Under the pieces are notes generated by a model, which was not told the origin of the DNA, searched no databases, and saw only the letters and a list, made by a program, of their open reading frames with translations. A stretch of DNA of 64,000 bases from Paralithodes platypus. Taxonomy: Eukaryota > Arthropoda > Malacostraca > Decapoda > Lithodidae. Shown here one piece after another: positions 11,260 to 23,001 of the stretch. The stretch's first letter is position 1. The number at the start of each line of letters is the position of its first letter. The position numbers and the translations under genes were made by a program. The stretch is from contig CM064492.1 of the NCBI GenBank assembly GCA_032716605.1, positions 47,725,876 through 47,789,875 of the forward strand, given 5' to 3'.

Positions 11260-11489
11260 TAATGTAAACGAGAAATGTGGAGAAAGTGATGCAGAGAGGT
11301 GCACGGAAGTTTTCACAGACAGATTTACAGAAACAATAATCTTGCAGACAGACTGGCAGACATACGGACAGACACACAGGTAGGTATATAGAAAGAACGA
11401 CAGACAGACAGAGACGGAGTGAATTGAAAATTTATTTTTTTAACAGAGAGAGAGAGAGAGAGAGATACAATGAATATATATTATCTAAA

Positions 11490-11885
11490 AAACCTTGCGG
11501 TTCCTTCCAGGGAGAGATTTGAAGTGAAAATAGAAATTGTGTAGAATAGTGCACTCATTACAGAGTGTGTAGTAGACCATTTACTCTCCTCTTGAACTGC
11601 CCTACTGAAGAACTATTTATAGCTTATGAAGGAAGTTTGTTCCAGGTAGAACCGATCTTAGGTGAAACAGTTTCCATACTGTATACTAGTGCTGAACCTC
11701 TTCCCTTCTAACTTCCAGCTATGGTTGCATGTTGTAATCCTATCGAGGGTAAACATTGTACTATAACCCATGTTGTCATACCTATTATTTTAAAGAGTTC
11801 AATGAGTTGACCTCATAGTCTATGTATTTCCAACGAAAAGAGACCAAAAGCTCTCAACTAGTTCTTATAGCTCAGTCTTCTAATC
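11490..11885 (-). pseudogene. LINE C-terminal fragment (CR1/L2-like), degenerate
   Basis: In broken minus-strand frames I can read a diverged RGQLIELFKII-like segment, then TTCNHSWKLEGKRF and AWNKLPSEVINSS-like segments ending SVGQFKRRVN-like. This order (arginine-rich turn, basic segment, WN-LP, S-FK-R) is the usual C-terminal tail of CR1/L2 reverse transcriptases and parallels the tail at 45350-45640. The match is weak in sequence; the motif order is the main support. Confidence 0.5.
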
Positions 11886-11889
11886 GATG

Positions 11890-12205
11890 GAATAACATAA
11901 CATAACGCAACAGAATGTCACACAATAAACACCACACCACAACACACAACACAACACAACACCACACCACACAACACCACACCACACAACACCACAACAC
12001 AACACAACACCACACAACACATCATACCACAACGCATCATACCACAACGCAACACACCACAACACAACACCACACCACACCACACCACACAACGCATCAT
12101 ACCACAACACAACACCACACCACACAACGCATCACACCACAACGCAACACATCACACTACAGACTCCAACACACAACACCACATCACTACTCAACATAAC
12201 ACAAC
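11890..12205. repeat. (ACACC/ACACA)n low-complexity repeat
   Basis: About 315 bp of CACAACACCACACCACAAC-type sequence with periodic GCATCATACCACAACGCA variants. The plus strand has almost no G. His/Thr-only and Cys/Val-only frames across it are artefacts. Confidence 0.95.
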
Positions 12206-12354
12206 ACAGCCACCTAGAATATATATTGAAAGGGTTGATATATCTTCTTATTATGTTTTACTTTGAATCTTTAATCCAAGGTTTTCTGTATGTATACTTT
12301 ACTTTCATCTTTATCTCTCTTTATTCTCTTCCTCTACTCATTGGTTATGTTAGA

Positions 12355-12357
<3 letters not shown>

Positions 12358-12429
<72 letters not shown>
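12358..12429. repeat. (CT)n microsatellite
   Basis: About 36 CT units. The preceding 12206-12357 has no recognisable feature. Confidence 0.95.
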
Positions 12430-12432
<3 letters not shown>

Positions 12433-12444
12433 TTTATCAAAATA

Positions 12445-12830
12445 AATTTTACTTTAAAAAACGAGAACATTAGTTTGCAGTTATTCAAAAACATTGTTAG
12501 ACCCCATCTTGAGTATGGAAATCAAATTTGTTCTCGCTAAGTAAAAGGAAGTTACGAGGCCAACTTATCGAGTGTTTTAAGATACTTAAAGGATTTCACA
12601 GAGTAGATATCAGTGCACTGTTCACGATCAATAACAATGCTGCAACCCGAGGAAATGGAATTAAATTAACTAGAAAGAAGGCATGCCTATATGTCACACT
12701 AAAATGTATTCACATACAGTGTGGTCAAAGAGTGGAATAGCTTACCAAAGGAAGTGGTCGACCGTAATTCAATTCATACGTTAAAGAAGAGACTGGACGA
12801 TCATCTGATGGAGATTGATTAATATGAATG
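12445..12830 (+). pseudogene. CR1-like LINE, C-terminal fragment with internal deletion
   Basis: The plus strand reads LQLFKNIVRPHLEYGNQ, then after a frame change KRKLRGQLIECFKILKGF, then NNAATRGNGIKL. These parallel RPLLEYCVQSW, QRRLRGDLIQVFKIIKGID and NYTRGNGCKIIGK of the intact family A copy. The LERVQRR segment between the first two is missing. The end reads EWNSLPKEVVD-like across stops. 12831-13033 has no clear feature. Confidence 0.7.
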
Positions 12831-13030
12831 AATCAATAGGTAACTGTAAATTATCTTTCAAACTAATTCATGTCTATACTCTATACAAACTTTCCTAATA
12901 GGAATTTCCTGACCCACTTCATCCGTTTTCCGGTACGGCTTTTCAGCCGGAGTTTATAGACCGCAAGGACTGTGTGGTCTGAGTATCTGTGTAACTCTGT
13001 GTAACTCACTCTCACTCTCCCTCGACTCTC

Positions 13031-13033
<3 letters not shown>

Positions 13034-13108
<75 letters not shown>
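13034..13108. repeat. (CT)n microsatellite
   Basis: About 38 CT units. Confidence 0.95.
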
Positions 13109-13110
<2 letters not shown>

Positions 13111-13193
13111 ACGGACAAAGAAACTGTAGAGACGGGGATATATTATTATAGACACTTGAATTTCCCTTGTCATACCCATTACAGGGTACACAG

Positions 13194-13950
13194 ACAAGCA
13201 TTCCAGACACGTAAACTAAAGACAGACAAACACATATGAATCCCAGACACTTAGAACAGACATACATACAGTACAAAGGACAAGCATTACAGACACGTAA
13301 ACTAAAGACAGACAGACACATATGAATCCCAGACACTTAGAACAGACACACATACAAAGGACAAGCATTCCAGACACGTAAACTAAAGACAGACAGACAC
13401 ATATGAATCCCAGACACTTAGAACAGACACACATACAAAGGACAAGCATTCCAGACACGTAAACTAAAGACAGACAGACACATATGAATCCCAGACACTT
13501 AGAACAGACACACATACATAGGACAAGCATTCCAGACACGTACACTAAAGACAGACAGACACATATGAATCCCAGACACTTAGAACAGACACACATACAA
13601 AGGACAAGCATTCCAGACACGTACACTAAAGACAGACAGGCACATATGAATGCCAGACACAGTGAACAGGCATACATACACAGACAAGCATTCCAGATAC
13701 GTAAATCGAAGAAACACATGATTCCCAGACACTCAGAACAGACACAAATACACAGACAAGCACAGATAAGCTAAAGACACAAACGCATATGAATCCCAGA
13801 CAATTAGAACAGACACATATGATTATCAGACATACAGAACAGACACGCATACACAAATAGGCTAAAGACACAGACACACATATATGCCAGACACTTAGAA
13901 CAGACAGACACAGACATGCCTTCCAGACACGTAAACCAAAGACAGACAAA
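13194..13950. repeat. 81-bp tandem repeat (minisatellite)
   Basis: Starts of ACAAGCATTCCAGACACG recur at about 13280, 13361, 13442, 13523 and 13604, a spacing of 81 bp, with more degenerate units to about 13950. Because 81 is a multiple of three, the minus strand stays open through the array (27-residue units rich in Val, Cys and Leu). I regard that frame as an artefact. Confidence 0.9.
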
Positions 13951-14089
13951 CAGAAAAGAAAACAGAAACAGAAACACAAAGAACTAAAAATAGAGGTAAA
14001 TTTATAGGAGAGCGAGCGAAAATGAGAGGGCGGGTAGGGAACCCAAGGAAACGATGTTTTCCATTCACAATCAAAAGAAGCAAGGTTGT

Positions 14090-14249
14090 GAATGTGGAGG
14101 TGGTGGTGATAGTGGTTGTGGTGGTGGTGATAGTGGTTGTGGTGGTGGTGATAGTGGTTGTGGTTGTGGTGATAGTGGTGGTGGTGGTTGTGGTGATAGT
14201 GGTTGTGGTGGTGGTGGTTGTGGTGGTGGTGGTGGTTGTGGTGATAGTC
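14090..14249. repeat. 21-bp GT-rich minisatellite, left part
   Basis: Units of about 21 bp built on GATAGTGGTTGTGGTGGTG. The same unit makes up the larger array at 23002-24487. The array stops exactly at the 3' tail of the minus-strand LINE and resumes after the CR1 copy's 3' end. Confidence 0.9.
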
Positions 14250-14591
14250 AATCAATCAATCAATTCCTTTATTTCGCAATACATATGTACAGTACACAGT
14301 ACAAAACACACACATTACATAATCCAATAACAGTTTTAGTAAAGTTAAATCAAAATGTATTAAACATTCAAAATTATTTCATATATACAAACTATTTACA
14401 ATATTAGCTTCTGATAGTCAGGATAAAATCATCAAATAAAATATTATAAAAAATATATGCATTCAAAACTCAATTATGAGGATGGAAGTCATGCGATAAT
14501 GAAATTATCGAATACAATTAAAATGCAATTTCTAAAACGTATTTGTTGCATACAACCGCTGTTAAAAAATAATAATTACGCCCTTCTAGAG

Positions 14592-16250
14592 CTAAAACCC
14601 ATAATAGAAACATGGACTTCGCCTGTTCTCATGCCCTTGTACCCACTCAATCCTGGCTCTCAAAACATCTAGATTTTCTCCTAGTACATCTACATTATAA
14701 GTTTTTCGAAACAAATTTACCACATTTTGAACCATGAAACCTTCTTTAATAATAGGAATATTATGCCTAATTATAGGATTTTGAGACCTTAATACTCTTT
14801 TGCAGTATCGGGCTTGAACTAATGCTGTATGATGATTGAGTAGCAATTGTTTGCATCGAGCTGCCGTGATATGGCTGCTGGCGTAGGGAGGTACGCCACA
14901 AATACGCTTAAGGGATTTATTAAATGCAACTGAAAATGCTTTAAAACCATTAGAATTAAAAGAACTGTCGTGATTCCATAGGGGAAGTCCATAATCTGGT
15001 AGAAAGTAAGAATTAAAAAGAAATAACATTGTATCTTTGTTCACTTGTTTGTAATTTCTAAAAATACTATTAAAAGATCCATAACAATTATTTATTCTAA
15101 AAGTTATGTCATCTGAGTCTTTAAAATTAAACAAAATATTGTGGCCCAGATATTTGAATCCCTTCACCACCTCCAAGGTATCTCCGTTCAGCTCAATGCT
15201 CTGCGTCTGCTGATTATTATTGGTAGTAAATATCGTGCATTTAGATTTATCTCTGTTAATTTTAAGTAAATGTTGATCAATACAAGAACATAATTTGCTA
15301 TATAATATATCCATATCTTGAAAAGAATCAGCCAGGAGGACTATATCATCAGCGTAGGCTAATATGTTGCATCTCACATCTCCATATTTACATCCTGCAT
15401 TAGTACCAGCCACTTCATTTATAATTTTGTCCATGTATAAATTGTATAGAAAGGGTGAGAGTATTCCACCTTGCCTCACACCTTGCCTCACACCTTGCCT
15501 CACACCTTGCCTCACACCTTGCCTCACACCTTTCTCAACATAAACATAGTTGCTATAATAGTCTTGCCATCTTACATTCGCTTTCTGATTCCTTAGGTAA
15601 TGCATTAAAATTAATATTACATCTACTGGTAGTGACAATTCTAATAATATGTTCCCTAAAATAAAATGGTCTACCCTATCAAAAGCTTTACTTAGGTCAA
15701 TAAATGTAGCTACTGCATTGTTCTTACAATTCGAGTATTTTTTCATAATGTCTTTAAGAATAAAACAAGTATCTGTGGTTGAAGACCCTGATTTAAACCC
15801 GAATTGTCTAAAGTTGAGAACCACTTTTTCAGATAAAATATCTAAAATAAATAATTCAAATAGTTTTAAAAGGCTGCATAATGGGTCTGTAATTATCTGA
15901 CTCTGTAATATTTTTCCTACTGTCTTTTATAATAGGTGTAATAGTACCCTTCAGCAAGTCACCAGGGAGATAGCAGTGGATAAAACAAGTATTTAAAAAA
16001 TGAGCAATATTTTCCAAAAAAGACCAAGAGGCATTCTTTAAAAAAATTGTGTGAATAAAATCATGACCTTCACCAGAGTTAAGACGCATTAACAATTGTT
16101 TTATAGTGTGACTAGAGATCTTTAAACGCATTTTTCTACCTTCAGGCCACGCTTGCTTAATATCATTTAAGAAGTCTCGCTCAGTGTTAGGATTATTTGG
16201 AGGTTGACTTAAAAGAAATTTTTCTTTAAATACTTTAGTTATATTAGAAT
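14592..16250 (-). pseudogene. Reverse transcriptase of family C LINE (frameshifted)
   Basis: The upstream part (16250-15856) reads through TERDFLNDIKQAWPEG to GTITPIIKD and DNYRPIM, reverse-transcriptase blocks 1-2. A single frame change near 15860-15880 leads into the downstream frame of about 410 codons: FGFKSGSSTTD, TFIDLSKAFDRVDH (first catalytic aspartate), an expanded RQG block, GGILSPFLYNLYMD, AYADDIVLLAD (YADD catalytic pair, about 15340-15358) and FKYLGHNI. The C-terminus has LWNHDSSFNSNGFKAF and KRICGVPPYASS. The endonuclease is absent because of 5' truncation. Between the DLSKAFD and YADD blocks the RQGV unit is repeated five times, probably disabling the enzyme. Only the remnant is described here. 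Confidence 0.85.
15473..15534. repeat. 12-bp tandem repeat inside the reverse transcriptase
   Basis: CTTGCCTCACAC is repeated about five times. On the coding strand this makes five RQGV units where the family normally has one GxxQG block. The period of 12 keeps the frame. Confidence 0.95.
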
Positions 16251-17151
16251 TCTACTACGATGACTATTTGTTTTCGGACGATGGAGTTCATCTGAACCAG
16301 GTGGGAGCAGCACGTTTTGGGCGTCTTCTCAACGATGCGGTGAAGGATTTTCGGAGAAGAAATCGACTCAGCACAGGACAACCAGGAAGGAGGACCGAAG
16401 ACAGCGAGGATGGCAACCTGCAAAGGAATTAAATGCTAATCCGTCAAGAACTGCGAATTTGGATAAAGCTCCACCAACACAAACCAAATTCAAAACCGCC
16501 AGGGATAACGACCGAGGACCGAGGACAGCCATGAATGTAAATGTAGATCCGACCAGAACCAAAAATTCGATTAAAGAACGTTCTGTGAGTTCTAAAACGG
16601 CACCTTTAAAGGTTTTCTATGCAAACGCTCGTAGCATACGCAATAAATTTTCAGATTTAGAGGAACTAGTGTTTACAGAAAATTATGATGTGATTGGCAT
16701 AACAGAATCTTGGTTCAATACAGAAGATAGAGACTTTTTAGCAGAGTATTCACTTCCCGGTTATGTAATGTTTGAGAACAACCGAATAAATAAAAATGGA
16801 GGTGGCGTTTTATTTTATATCAAAGAAAGTCTTAACCCGACCCTTTTTTCAAAACCTCAAATTGTGAACGTCGACACATCTTTTGTGCTAATAAAGAATA
16901 ATAAAGGTACAAAAATAATACTTGCATTATTATACAGACCTCCAGCTCAATCAGTGCAAACTGACCTAGAAATTTATGAACAAATTGCAGATGTAAGTAA
17001 CTCAAAAGATACCATATTTGTTGGCGACTTTAATTTACCTGTGACCAATTGGGGCGATACTCTTACTTCACACTCCGGACATGACTTGTATGCGAACTTG
17101 CAAGAGAGTGCACTCTATCAATTTGTTCGATGGCCGACCCGTGGTAATAAC

Positions 17152-20138
17152 TGAGATGACGGGCCCCAAACCAACGATACACCGAGTGGCCAGCATAACC
17201 ACCCAGGCAACCTCAAAACCCCAGGACAGACAACGAGGACATTTACCTGAGTCCCCCCTCCGAGTACACCGAAATCTACCTGAGTTGACCATGCCCAGCC
17301 GTCCACCCCCCAGTTCTCTCTCACGCCAACAGCCCTCCAAGAGAACGGAGTACCCTCTCAGCCAGTCACAAGCCGTATTCCTCAGCCAACCACAACCGCC
17401 CTGGAACCACCAATTAGAACCCTCTTTTACGTAGCCTCCACCAGAAGTGACGCTCCCTGTATTGTTCCGCCAGATTTAGAATATGATGAACACTCCCTTA
17501 TGCAATCTACTCACCAGCGCCCCGAATATTACAGGAGCAAATGGACCTGATAGTGCCTGACTACTCCATGACCCCGAGGATACAACTACAATCCTCTATG
17601 TATATGTCCTAGGATAATTAGAAGACCTGCAAGACAGTTGTTGCATATTTAGCCTTAAGAGTTTTCCATTTTACACAGCAACCCTGGACCTTCCAGTTGC
17701 CCCCATGAATATTGTAATAATACCTTGGGACCAGGTCCATGTTATAATACCTGAATTCCAAGGCTAGAATGTGTATGTACCTCACAACAACCATTTTTCC
17801 TCTTTCCTCAATACCCCTTTCCCCCCCCCCCCCCCCGAGTTCATTGACACCTGAAGCAAGAATAAATTGGCATAGGACCTCAGAAAAACCTGAGGAAAGT
17901 ATGCAAACCATCACCTACCGACTAGGCTAAACCCCCTTCAGGAACGGGCTAGCTGGGACAGTGATATCTACGGTTTTCCCAACCTCCACCCTCTGCCCCT
18001 CGAGAGTGCCTCTTGACGTAGCACCTTCCGGATTACTGAAGGGCTACCCGTCTGCTGCCCAGCGCCCTGAACCGAGGACCTCTGCTCGAGCTACGTATAT
18101 AGGCCTGGACCTAGAACCCCTGCTCGAATTTACGTAAACAGGCCTGGACCTAGGACCCCTGTTCAAATTACGTAACCAGGCCTAAACCCAGGACCCCTGC
18201 TCGAGGAGGTAACCAGCTGTGCAAGATTGGCTACTACCCTCTATGCCGGCCAGACCAGCACTCTCGTCCCCCTGCCCTCCCAAATACTTAAGTGTTTCTG
18301 TGTCTTTCTTTGTTGGTTATTGTTGTGAGGTATTGATTGTGTAAATATGTGAACCGTGTCGTGTCCTGAGTTAATCGTGATCTGTGCCCTAGATCACATA
18401 CTTGCGTAATAAGCTTCATCCTTCTGAACCTGTATGATTTTGTGTTAATCTTGCCTTAATACCTTGACCCTTGTTCAAGACTAATTTATTAATTCTTAAC
18501 TGATGCATACGTTACCTTTCAGTGTTATAAATATATCTATTCAGGACCCCACGCTCGCAGATTTACTGACTATGTGTATGTTTATTTAGTATTTGCGAGT
18601 TGAAGTCCCAGTATATTCCGTGATCAATCTATTTACATAATCGCTTTTTACCTAGAACCTATCCCAATTTTCCAACGAGTGCAGAGTGTAATTTTTTTCA
18701 ATCTTTTATCTAGTAATCGCATATGAAATATATCTTATATACGTGCTTTTATCTTCTTGTAAATCTTGATGTTGTGATATTTCGAATACCGTTTTGAGGA
18801 ATTCTTTCCTCCGAGTTTTGTCTCAATTTCATCCACCATACACTAATTGTATCTGTGTATTTAATTCACCTCGCAGCTGTTAACCCGTTCAGACCGAGTC
18901 TGATACTATTTGTTTTGAGTATCAATGAGTAGGACTTCGTCGCCTACGTCCATGTACTAATTGTGCCTGTACATTTTATGCACCTCGCCCTGCTAACCCG
19001 TTCAGGACGAGTCTGATATTGCTTTAAATATCAATGAGCTAAACTTCGTCATTAGCGACAATTTAATTACTAAGTGCGATCTATCGATCGAAATATGTTA
19101 ACCAGTGTAACTCTAACGTATCAAGATTTAGTTGTAACACCCCTTCCAGCCTGAGTCTATTGGAACTCTGTTAGTTATTTTGTTTATCTTCTTGTGTTGT
19201 CTTAGTTGCGAATATTAAAGATTACATTTCAATCTAATTAATACCATCCAGTAGACATATTAAAATCCATTTCTACTCCTACCAAATTCACATTATTATT
19301 TGCTTTGCCTAAGAAAAATATAGAAACACGAATTCCTAAGCTTGGTTCGTTATCGTAGCATATGTTCAAGTAGTATAATTCCGTGATAAGATATACATTC
19401 ACTTTTGGGCGATTTTGATACTTCTCATTTGTTATAAATAATAATCTCAGCCCTTTCCTGTAAAGTAAATTAACCTCGCATTTCAGCTAAGTTTATAGTT
19501 GCACTAACTAAAAAAAGTATTTAGCACTATCTCAGTTCACCTGGTGACCTTCCCAGTGACCTAACCTGAGGGCAAGCTCACACGGTCAGTTTTAAAAGTT
19601 CAGCCGAGCCGTACGCGTGACTCACCTAGTCCCCCTGTGACAATATCTTTATAACCTCAACTCTCTACATTGTAACTCTAGGATCATTATCTAGGGTATT
19701 GAAGTCTCTTTGAAGTAGGGAAGATACGGGACCCTCATTTATTATTGCATTGAAGGCTAAAGATTATTCTTGTACATTATGCCCTTATGCATGCTTTCCA
19801 CATGATCTGATTTATTACTAGACTCTCACTATTGAGTTATTCTGGTATCCTTAACATTGTTCTGAAGTAAGAACAATATATATGTTTGTTACTATTGTTG
19901 GATCTTCCTCTATGATCCTTATAACCATCCTAATCTTATGCTTATTAAATAAAACCTTCATATATGTTCTTCCTTGTGTTGTTATTGAGTACCATATTGA
20001 ACCTTTGAATACCATTTTTACTGTATATAGAACCTACTCGGTACGTTCCTGTCAAGTATGTTTAAGTCCATCAACCCAGAAGTGGATTGTTTTACGGACT
20101 GTATTAAGGGAACTAATCTATCAGAACCCGGCACAACA
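17152..20138 (+). mobile_element. Long LTR-like insertion (candidate solo LTR), copy 2
   Basis: A 2,987-bp insertion that exactly interrupts the CR1 endonuclease frame (NNVLD in the intact copy). It starts TGAGATGACGGG and ends CCCGGCACAACA, so it has TG...CA termini with a weak inverted match (TGnnnTGnCGGG). Flanks TAAC and AAAC fit a 4-bp target duplication with one change. Internal structure includes GACCTAGGACCCCTG direct repeats at 18085-18210 and a duplication of about 110 bp at 18843-19062. No gag, pol or other domain is visible. A solo LTR is the simplest reading, but 3 kb is long; a non-coding DNA element is the alternative. Copy 1 is at 1-1845. Confidence 0.65.
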
Positions 20139-22047
20139 AAACGTTCTGGACCTTGTACTTGCAACAAAAGAAGAATTAATAGAGAATTTGAATGTTGGTG
20201 ATGAATTCAGTAACAGCGACCATCGTACAATAACTTTCACTTTAAAGCTTACTAGTAACAAACCAAATAGCAGCATCAAAAAAGTCCCTAATTTCAAGCA
20301 AGCAAACTTTCATAAACTTAGAGCTATGTTTAAAGGAACTGACTGGAGCTTTTTAATTAACAATAACGACATAAATACATCTTGGGAATTATTCGAAACC
20401 ACTTACCTAAAAGAAGTGCAGGACTGCATACCATCGAAAATACGGCGTACAGGCCATAATAATAAGCCCAAATGGTGGAATAAAGATATTTCAAACTGTC
20501 TGCTTGCTAAAAAATTTACTAAGGATAGATTAAAATCCTTACAAAATGACGAAGAACGGGTGAAATTTGTAGAGCTACGACGACGCAAAGCCAAAAAGGT
20601 AATTAAGCAAAGTAAAAAGACCCTGGAGTTACATGTTGCGAATCAAAGTAAAACAAACCCGAAAGAATTCTATAGTTATATCAGAAAGAAAAAAGTAGTT
20701 ACTTCAACTGTTGGACCGTTAGTCGATGAAAATTGAGAATACACCAAAAACGAAGTACAAATGCGTAATGCCCTCAATACCTTCTTTGCATCAGTTTTTA
20801 CAACGGAAGACCTCAGTGATATCCCTACACCATCGCCGATTCAGATTGATAATTCAGATGTTCTAAGCAATATCACCGTTACAGAGAGAGAAGTATTGAA
20901 TTGTTTAGATAAACTCAAGGTAAATAAAACGCCTGGACCTGATACAATCTCACCTAATCCTAAAGGAAGCTAAGGATGAGCTCTCTAAACCACTGACATT
21001 GCTATTCAATAAATCCTTGCAGTCCGGAACTATGCCTGATCAGTGGAAGCTAGCCAACGTAACACCGATATTAAAAAAAGGCAGCAAATCCCTACCCAGT
21101 AACTATCGTCCAATTAGCTTAACCTCAGTTGTATGTAAAATGCTAGAAACACTCATAAGAGACAGACTCGTAAATCACTTAGAGGAAAATAACATACTTA
21201 AAGATACTCAACACGGCTTTCGTAAAAAACGTTCCTGTTTAACAAACCTCTTAGACTTCTTCCACGATATCCTCAACCTCTATGATGAGAGTAAAGCTGT
21301 AGATATTATATACCTTGATTTTCAAAAGGCCTTTGACAAAGTTCCCCACAAACGCTTACTGCTAAAACTAAAAGCGCATGGAATACAAGACGGTGTGTTG
21401 AAATGGATAGAAAATTGGCTCAGCAACAGAAAGCAAAGAGTAGTCATAAACGGTAAGGCATCTAAATGGACCAATGTAAGTAGCAGGGTACCCCAGGGAT
21501 CGGTACTAGGACCAATTCTCTTTCTAATTTACATCAACGACATAGATGAGGGTCTCACCTGTACAATCTCAAAATTTGCTGACGATACAAAAATTGCAAA
21601 TAGCGTACTCTCAAAAGAACAAGTTGACAATATGCAACACAATCTAGATAAGTTGTCATGTTGGGCCCAAATTTGGCAAATGAGTTTCAATGCGGATAAA
21701 TGTAAAGTACTACATATCGGATACCAAAATGAGAAAGCAAACTATTTGATGAATGGCACTCAGCTTAAGAATGTAACAGAGAAACCGATCTGGGAGTAAC
21801 AATATCAAGTAACCTAAAACCGAGTCAACAATGTTCTGAAGTTGTTAAGAAGGCAAACAAAATAATTGGCTTTATAGGCAGGTCATTTGAGCATAAATCC
21901 AAAGACATTAGCCTAACCCTTTACAATTCCTTAGTCCGCCCTCTTCTGGAATACTGCGTTCAATCCTGGTGCCCTTATTACCAAAAAGATATAGACAAGC
22001 TAGAACGAGTTCAACGTAGAGTTACCAAAATGATACCTAGCCTAAAG

Positions 22048-22432
22048 ATAGCCTAAAAAATCCTAAATACCTATTGAGCTGTGGTGGTCAAGTGGTGAGC
22101 ATGCTCGCGTGTGAATCTGAAAGACCCTGGATCGAATCCCTGCCACGGCGGACATTTAGTGGGTGCGGTAGTATGTCCTAGCATATTTCACATGCTTGCA
22201 CCCAGTCAGGTGACATCCTGACGACGTATACAGACTAAACACACATAACAAAGCCACTCCAACACCTTCCTCTCTCTCCAACACCCCTTCTCCCCTCTCA
22301 ACGCTCTTCTCTGAGCTAGTGCCGATAAAAATGGCACGGTCAGTCCTGTAAAGAATCGTAAGATTCAGAGTCGTAAAGATTCCAGGACGAGCTCATTAGC
22401 GGCGGATCCCCAGATCGACCGTGGTGATTGTA
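22048..22432 (+). mobile_element. tRNA-derived SINE, family S1, copy 2
   Basis: Box-A-like GTGGTCAAGTGGTGAGCATG at 22083-22102 and box-B-like GGATCGAATCC at 22129-22139, in tRNA spacing. The body has TTTAGTGGGTG and GTCCTAGCAT, shared with the copy at 10437-10685, and a tail region with AGAATCGTAAGATTC. It separates CCTAAAG from CATACGA in the CR1 ORF2 C-terminal region. Confidence 0.8.
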
Positions 22433-23001
22433 AACATACGAGGAGCGTCTTAGAGAATTAAATCTATTTCCTTTAACCCAGCGCAGATTAAGAGGCGACT
22501 TAATTCAAGTGTTAAAAATCATCAAAGGCATCGACAATATGAACTGTAGTAAGTACTTCACTATCGACCAATCTAATTACACGCGGGGAAACGGGTGCAA
22601 AATTATTGGTAAACTTTTAACTCACACGAAGCTAAAAATTTCTTCTTCAATCGAGTTGTCAACTTATGGAATGGGCTTCCCCGAGATGTTATAGACTGCA
22701 GCACCGTTGATTCATTTAAACTTCGCCTAGACAAATATCTCGCATCAAACCTGTGACTGACTGCATTTGTAAATGAATAACTTTATTTTATCCTCCCCTC
22801 AGTTACTAACCCATCTGTCCCCTACTAACTTCCTAATCCTGCCACGGACATTAGTTCCAGGGCAGTAGTTCCCTTTCCAATGTTCCCTTACCCACTCTAA
22901 ACCACTGTTTGGACACTTGATCCTCAGTGTTTTGGAGGACAAGCAGCCTAGAAGGGTCACTAGATCTGTTGTTGCTTGATTTCCTTTGTACTCCTTTGTA
23001 C

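Larger units (their letters stand above)
14250..16250 (-). mobile_element. Non-LTR retrotransposon, 5' truncated, family C
   Basis: A minus-strand LINE with a 3' tail of (ATTG)n, seen on the plus strand as CAATCAATCAATCAATT at 14250-14266. It contains a reverse-transcriptase frame at 14592-16250 and a 340-bp 3' region. The 5' end is cut at the junction with a plus-strand CR1 copy (16250/16251). It is embedded in the 21-bp minisatellite. The clade is uncertain; its YADD core and C-terminus differ from families A, B and the RTE copy. Confidence 0.85.
16459..22780 (+). pseudogene. CR1-like ORF2 (endonuclease + reverse transcriptase), disrupted
   Basis: The endonuclease part (16500-17151) reads FYANARSIRNKFSDLEELV, GITESW, LLYRPPAQ and VGDFNLPVTNW, the metal-binding and catalytic blocks of AP-type endonucleases. 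After the LTR-like insertion it resumes at 20143 with NVLDLVLATKEEL and SDHRTITF. The reverse transcriptase follows: [60 protein letters not shown]. Disabling changes against the intact copy are a TGA at about 20734-20736, a 2-bp deletion near 20955, a 1-bp deletion near 21776, and the SINE at 22048. The C-terminal tail is still recognisable at 22440-22780. Confidence 0.9.
16251..23001 (+). mobile_element. CR1-like family A, copy 1 (5' truncated, twice interrupted)
   Basis: Begins within the last part of ORF1 (the SDDGVHLNQVGAA block at about 16272-16310) and continues through ORF2 to a 3' end made of repeated CTTTGTACTC at 22983-23001. Two insertions split it: an LTR-like element at 17152-20138 and a SINE at 22048-22432. 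Its sequence is close to the intact copy at 42746-45878. The head-to-head junction with the minus-strand LINE is at 16250/16251, and the 3' end abuts the 21-bp minisatellite. Confidence 0.9.

Noticed and set aside
11890..12205. His/Thr-rich and Cys/Val-rich frames in the CACAA repeat
   Set aside because: Simple-sequence artefact; the plus strand almost lacks G.
13216..13719. Minus-strand frame with 27-residue cysteine-containing repeats
   Set aside because: Explained by the 81-bp tandem array, whose length is a multiple of three; no start context or flanking domain.
19882..20140. Apparent hydrophobic N-terminal extension fused to the CR1 frame at 20143
   Set aside because: This is the 3' part of the LTR-like insertion that happens to be open in the frame of the interrupted ORF2.
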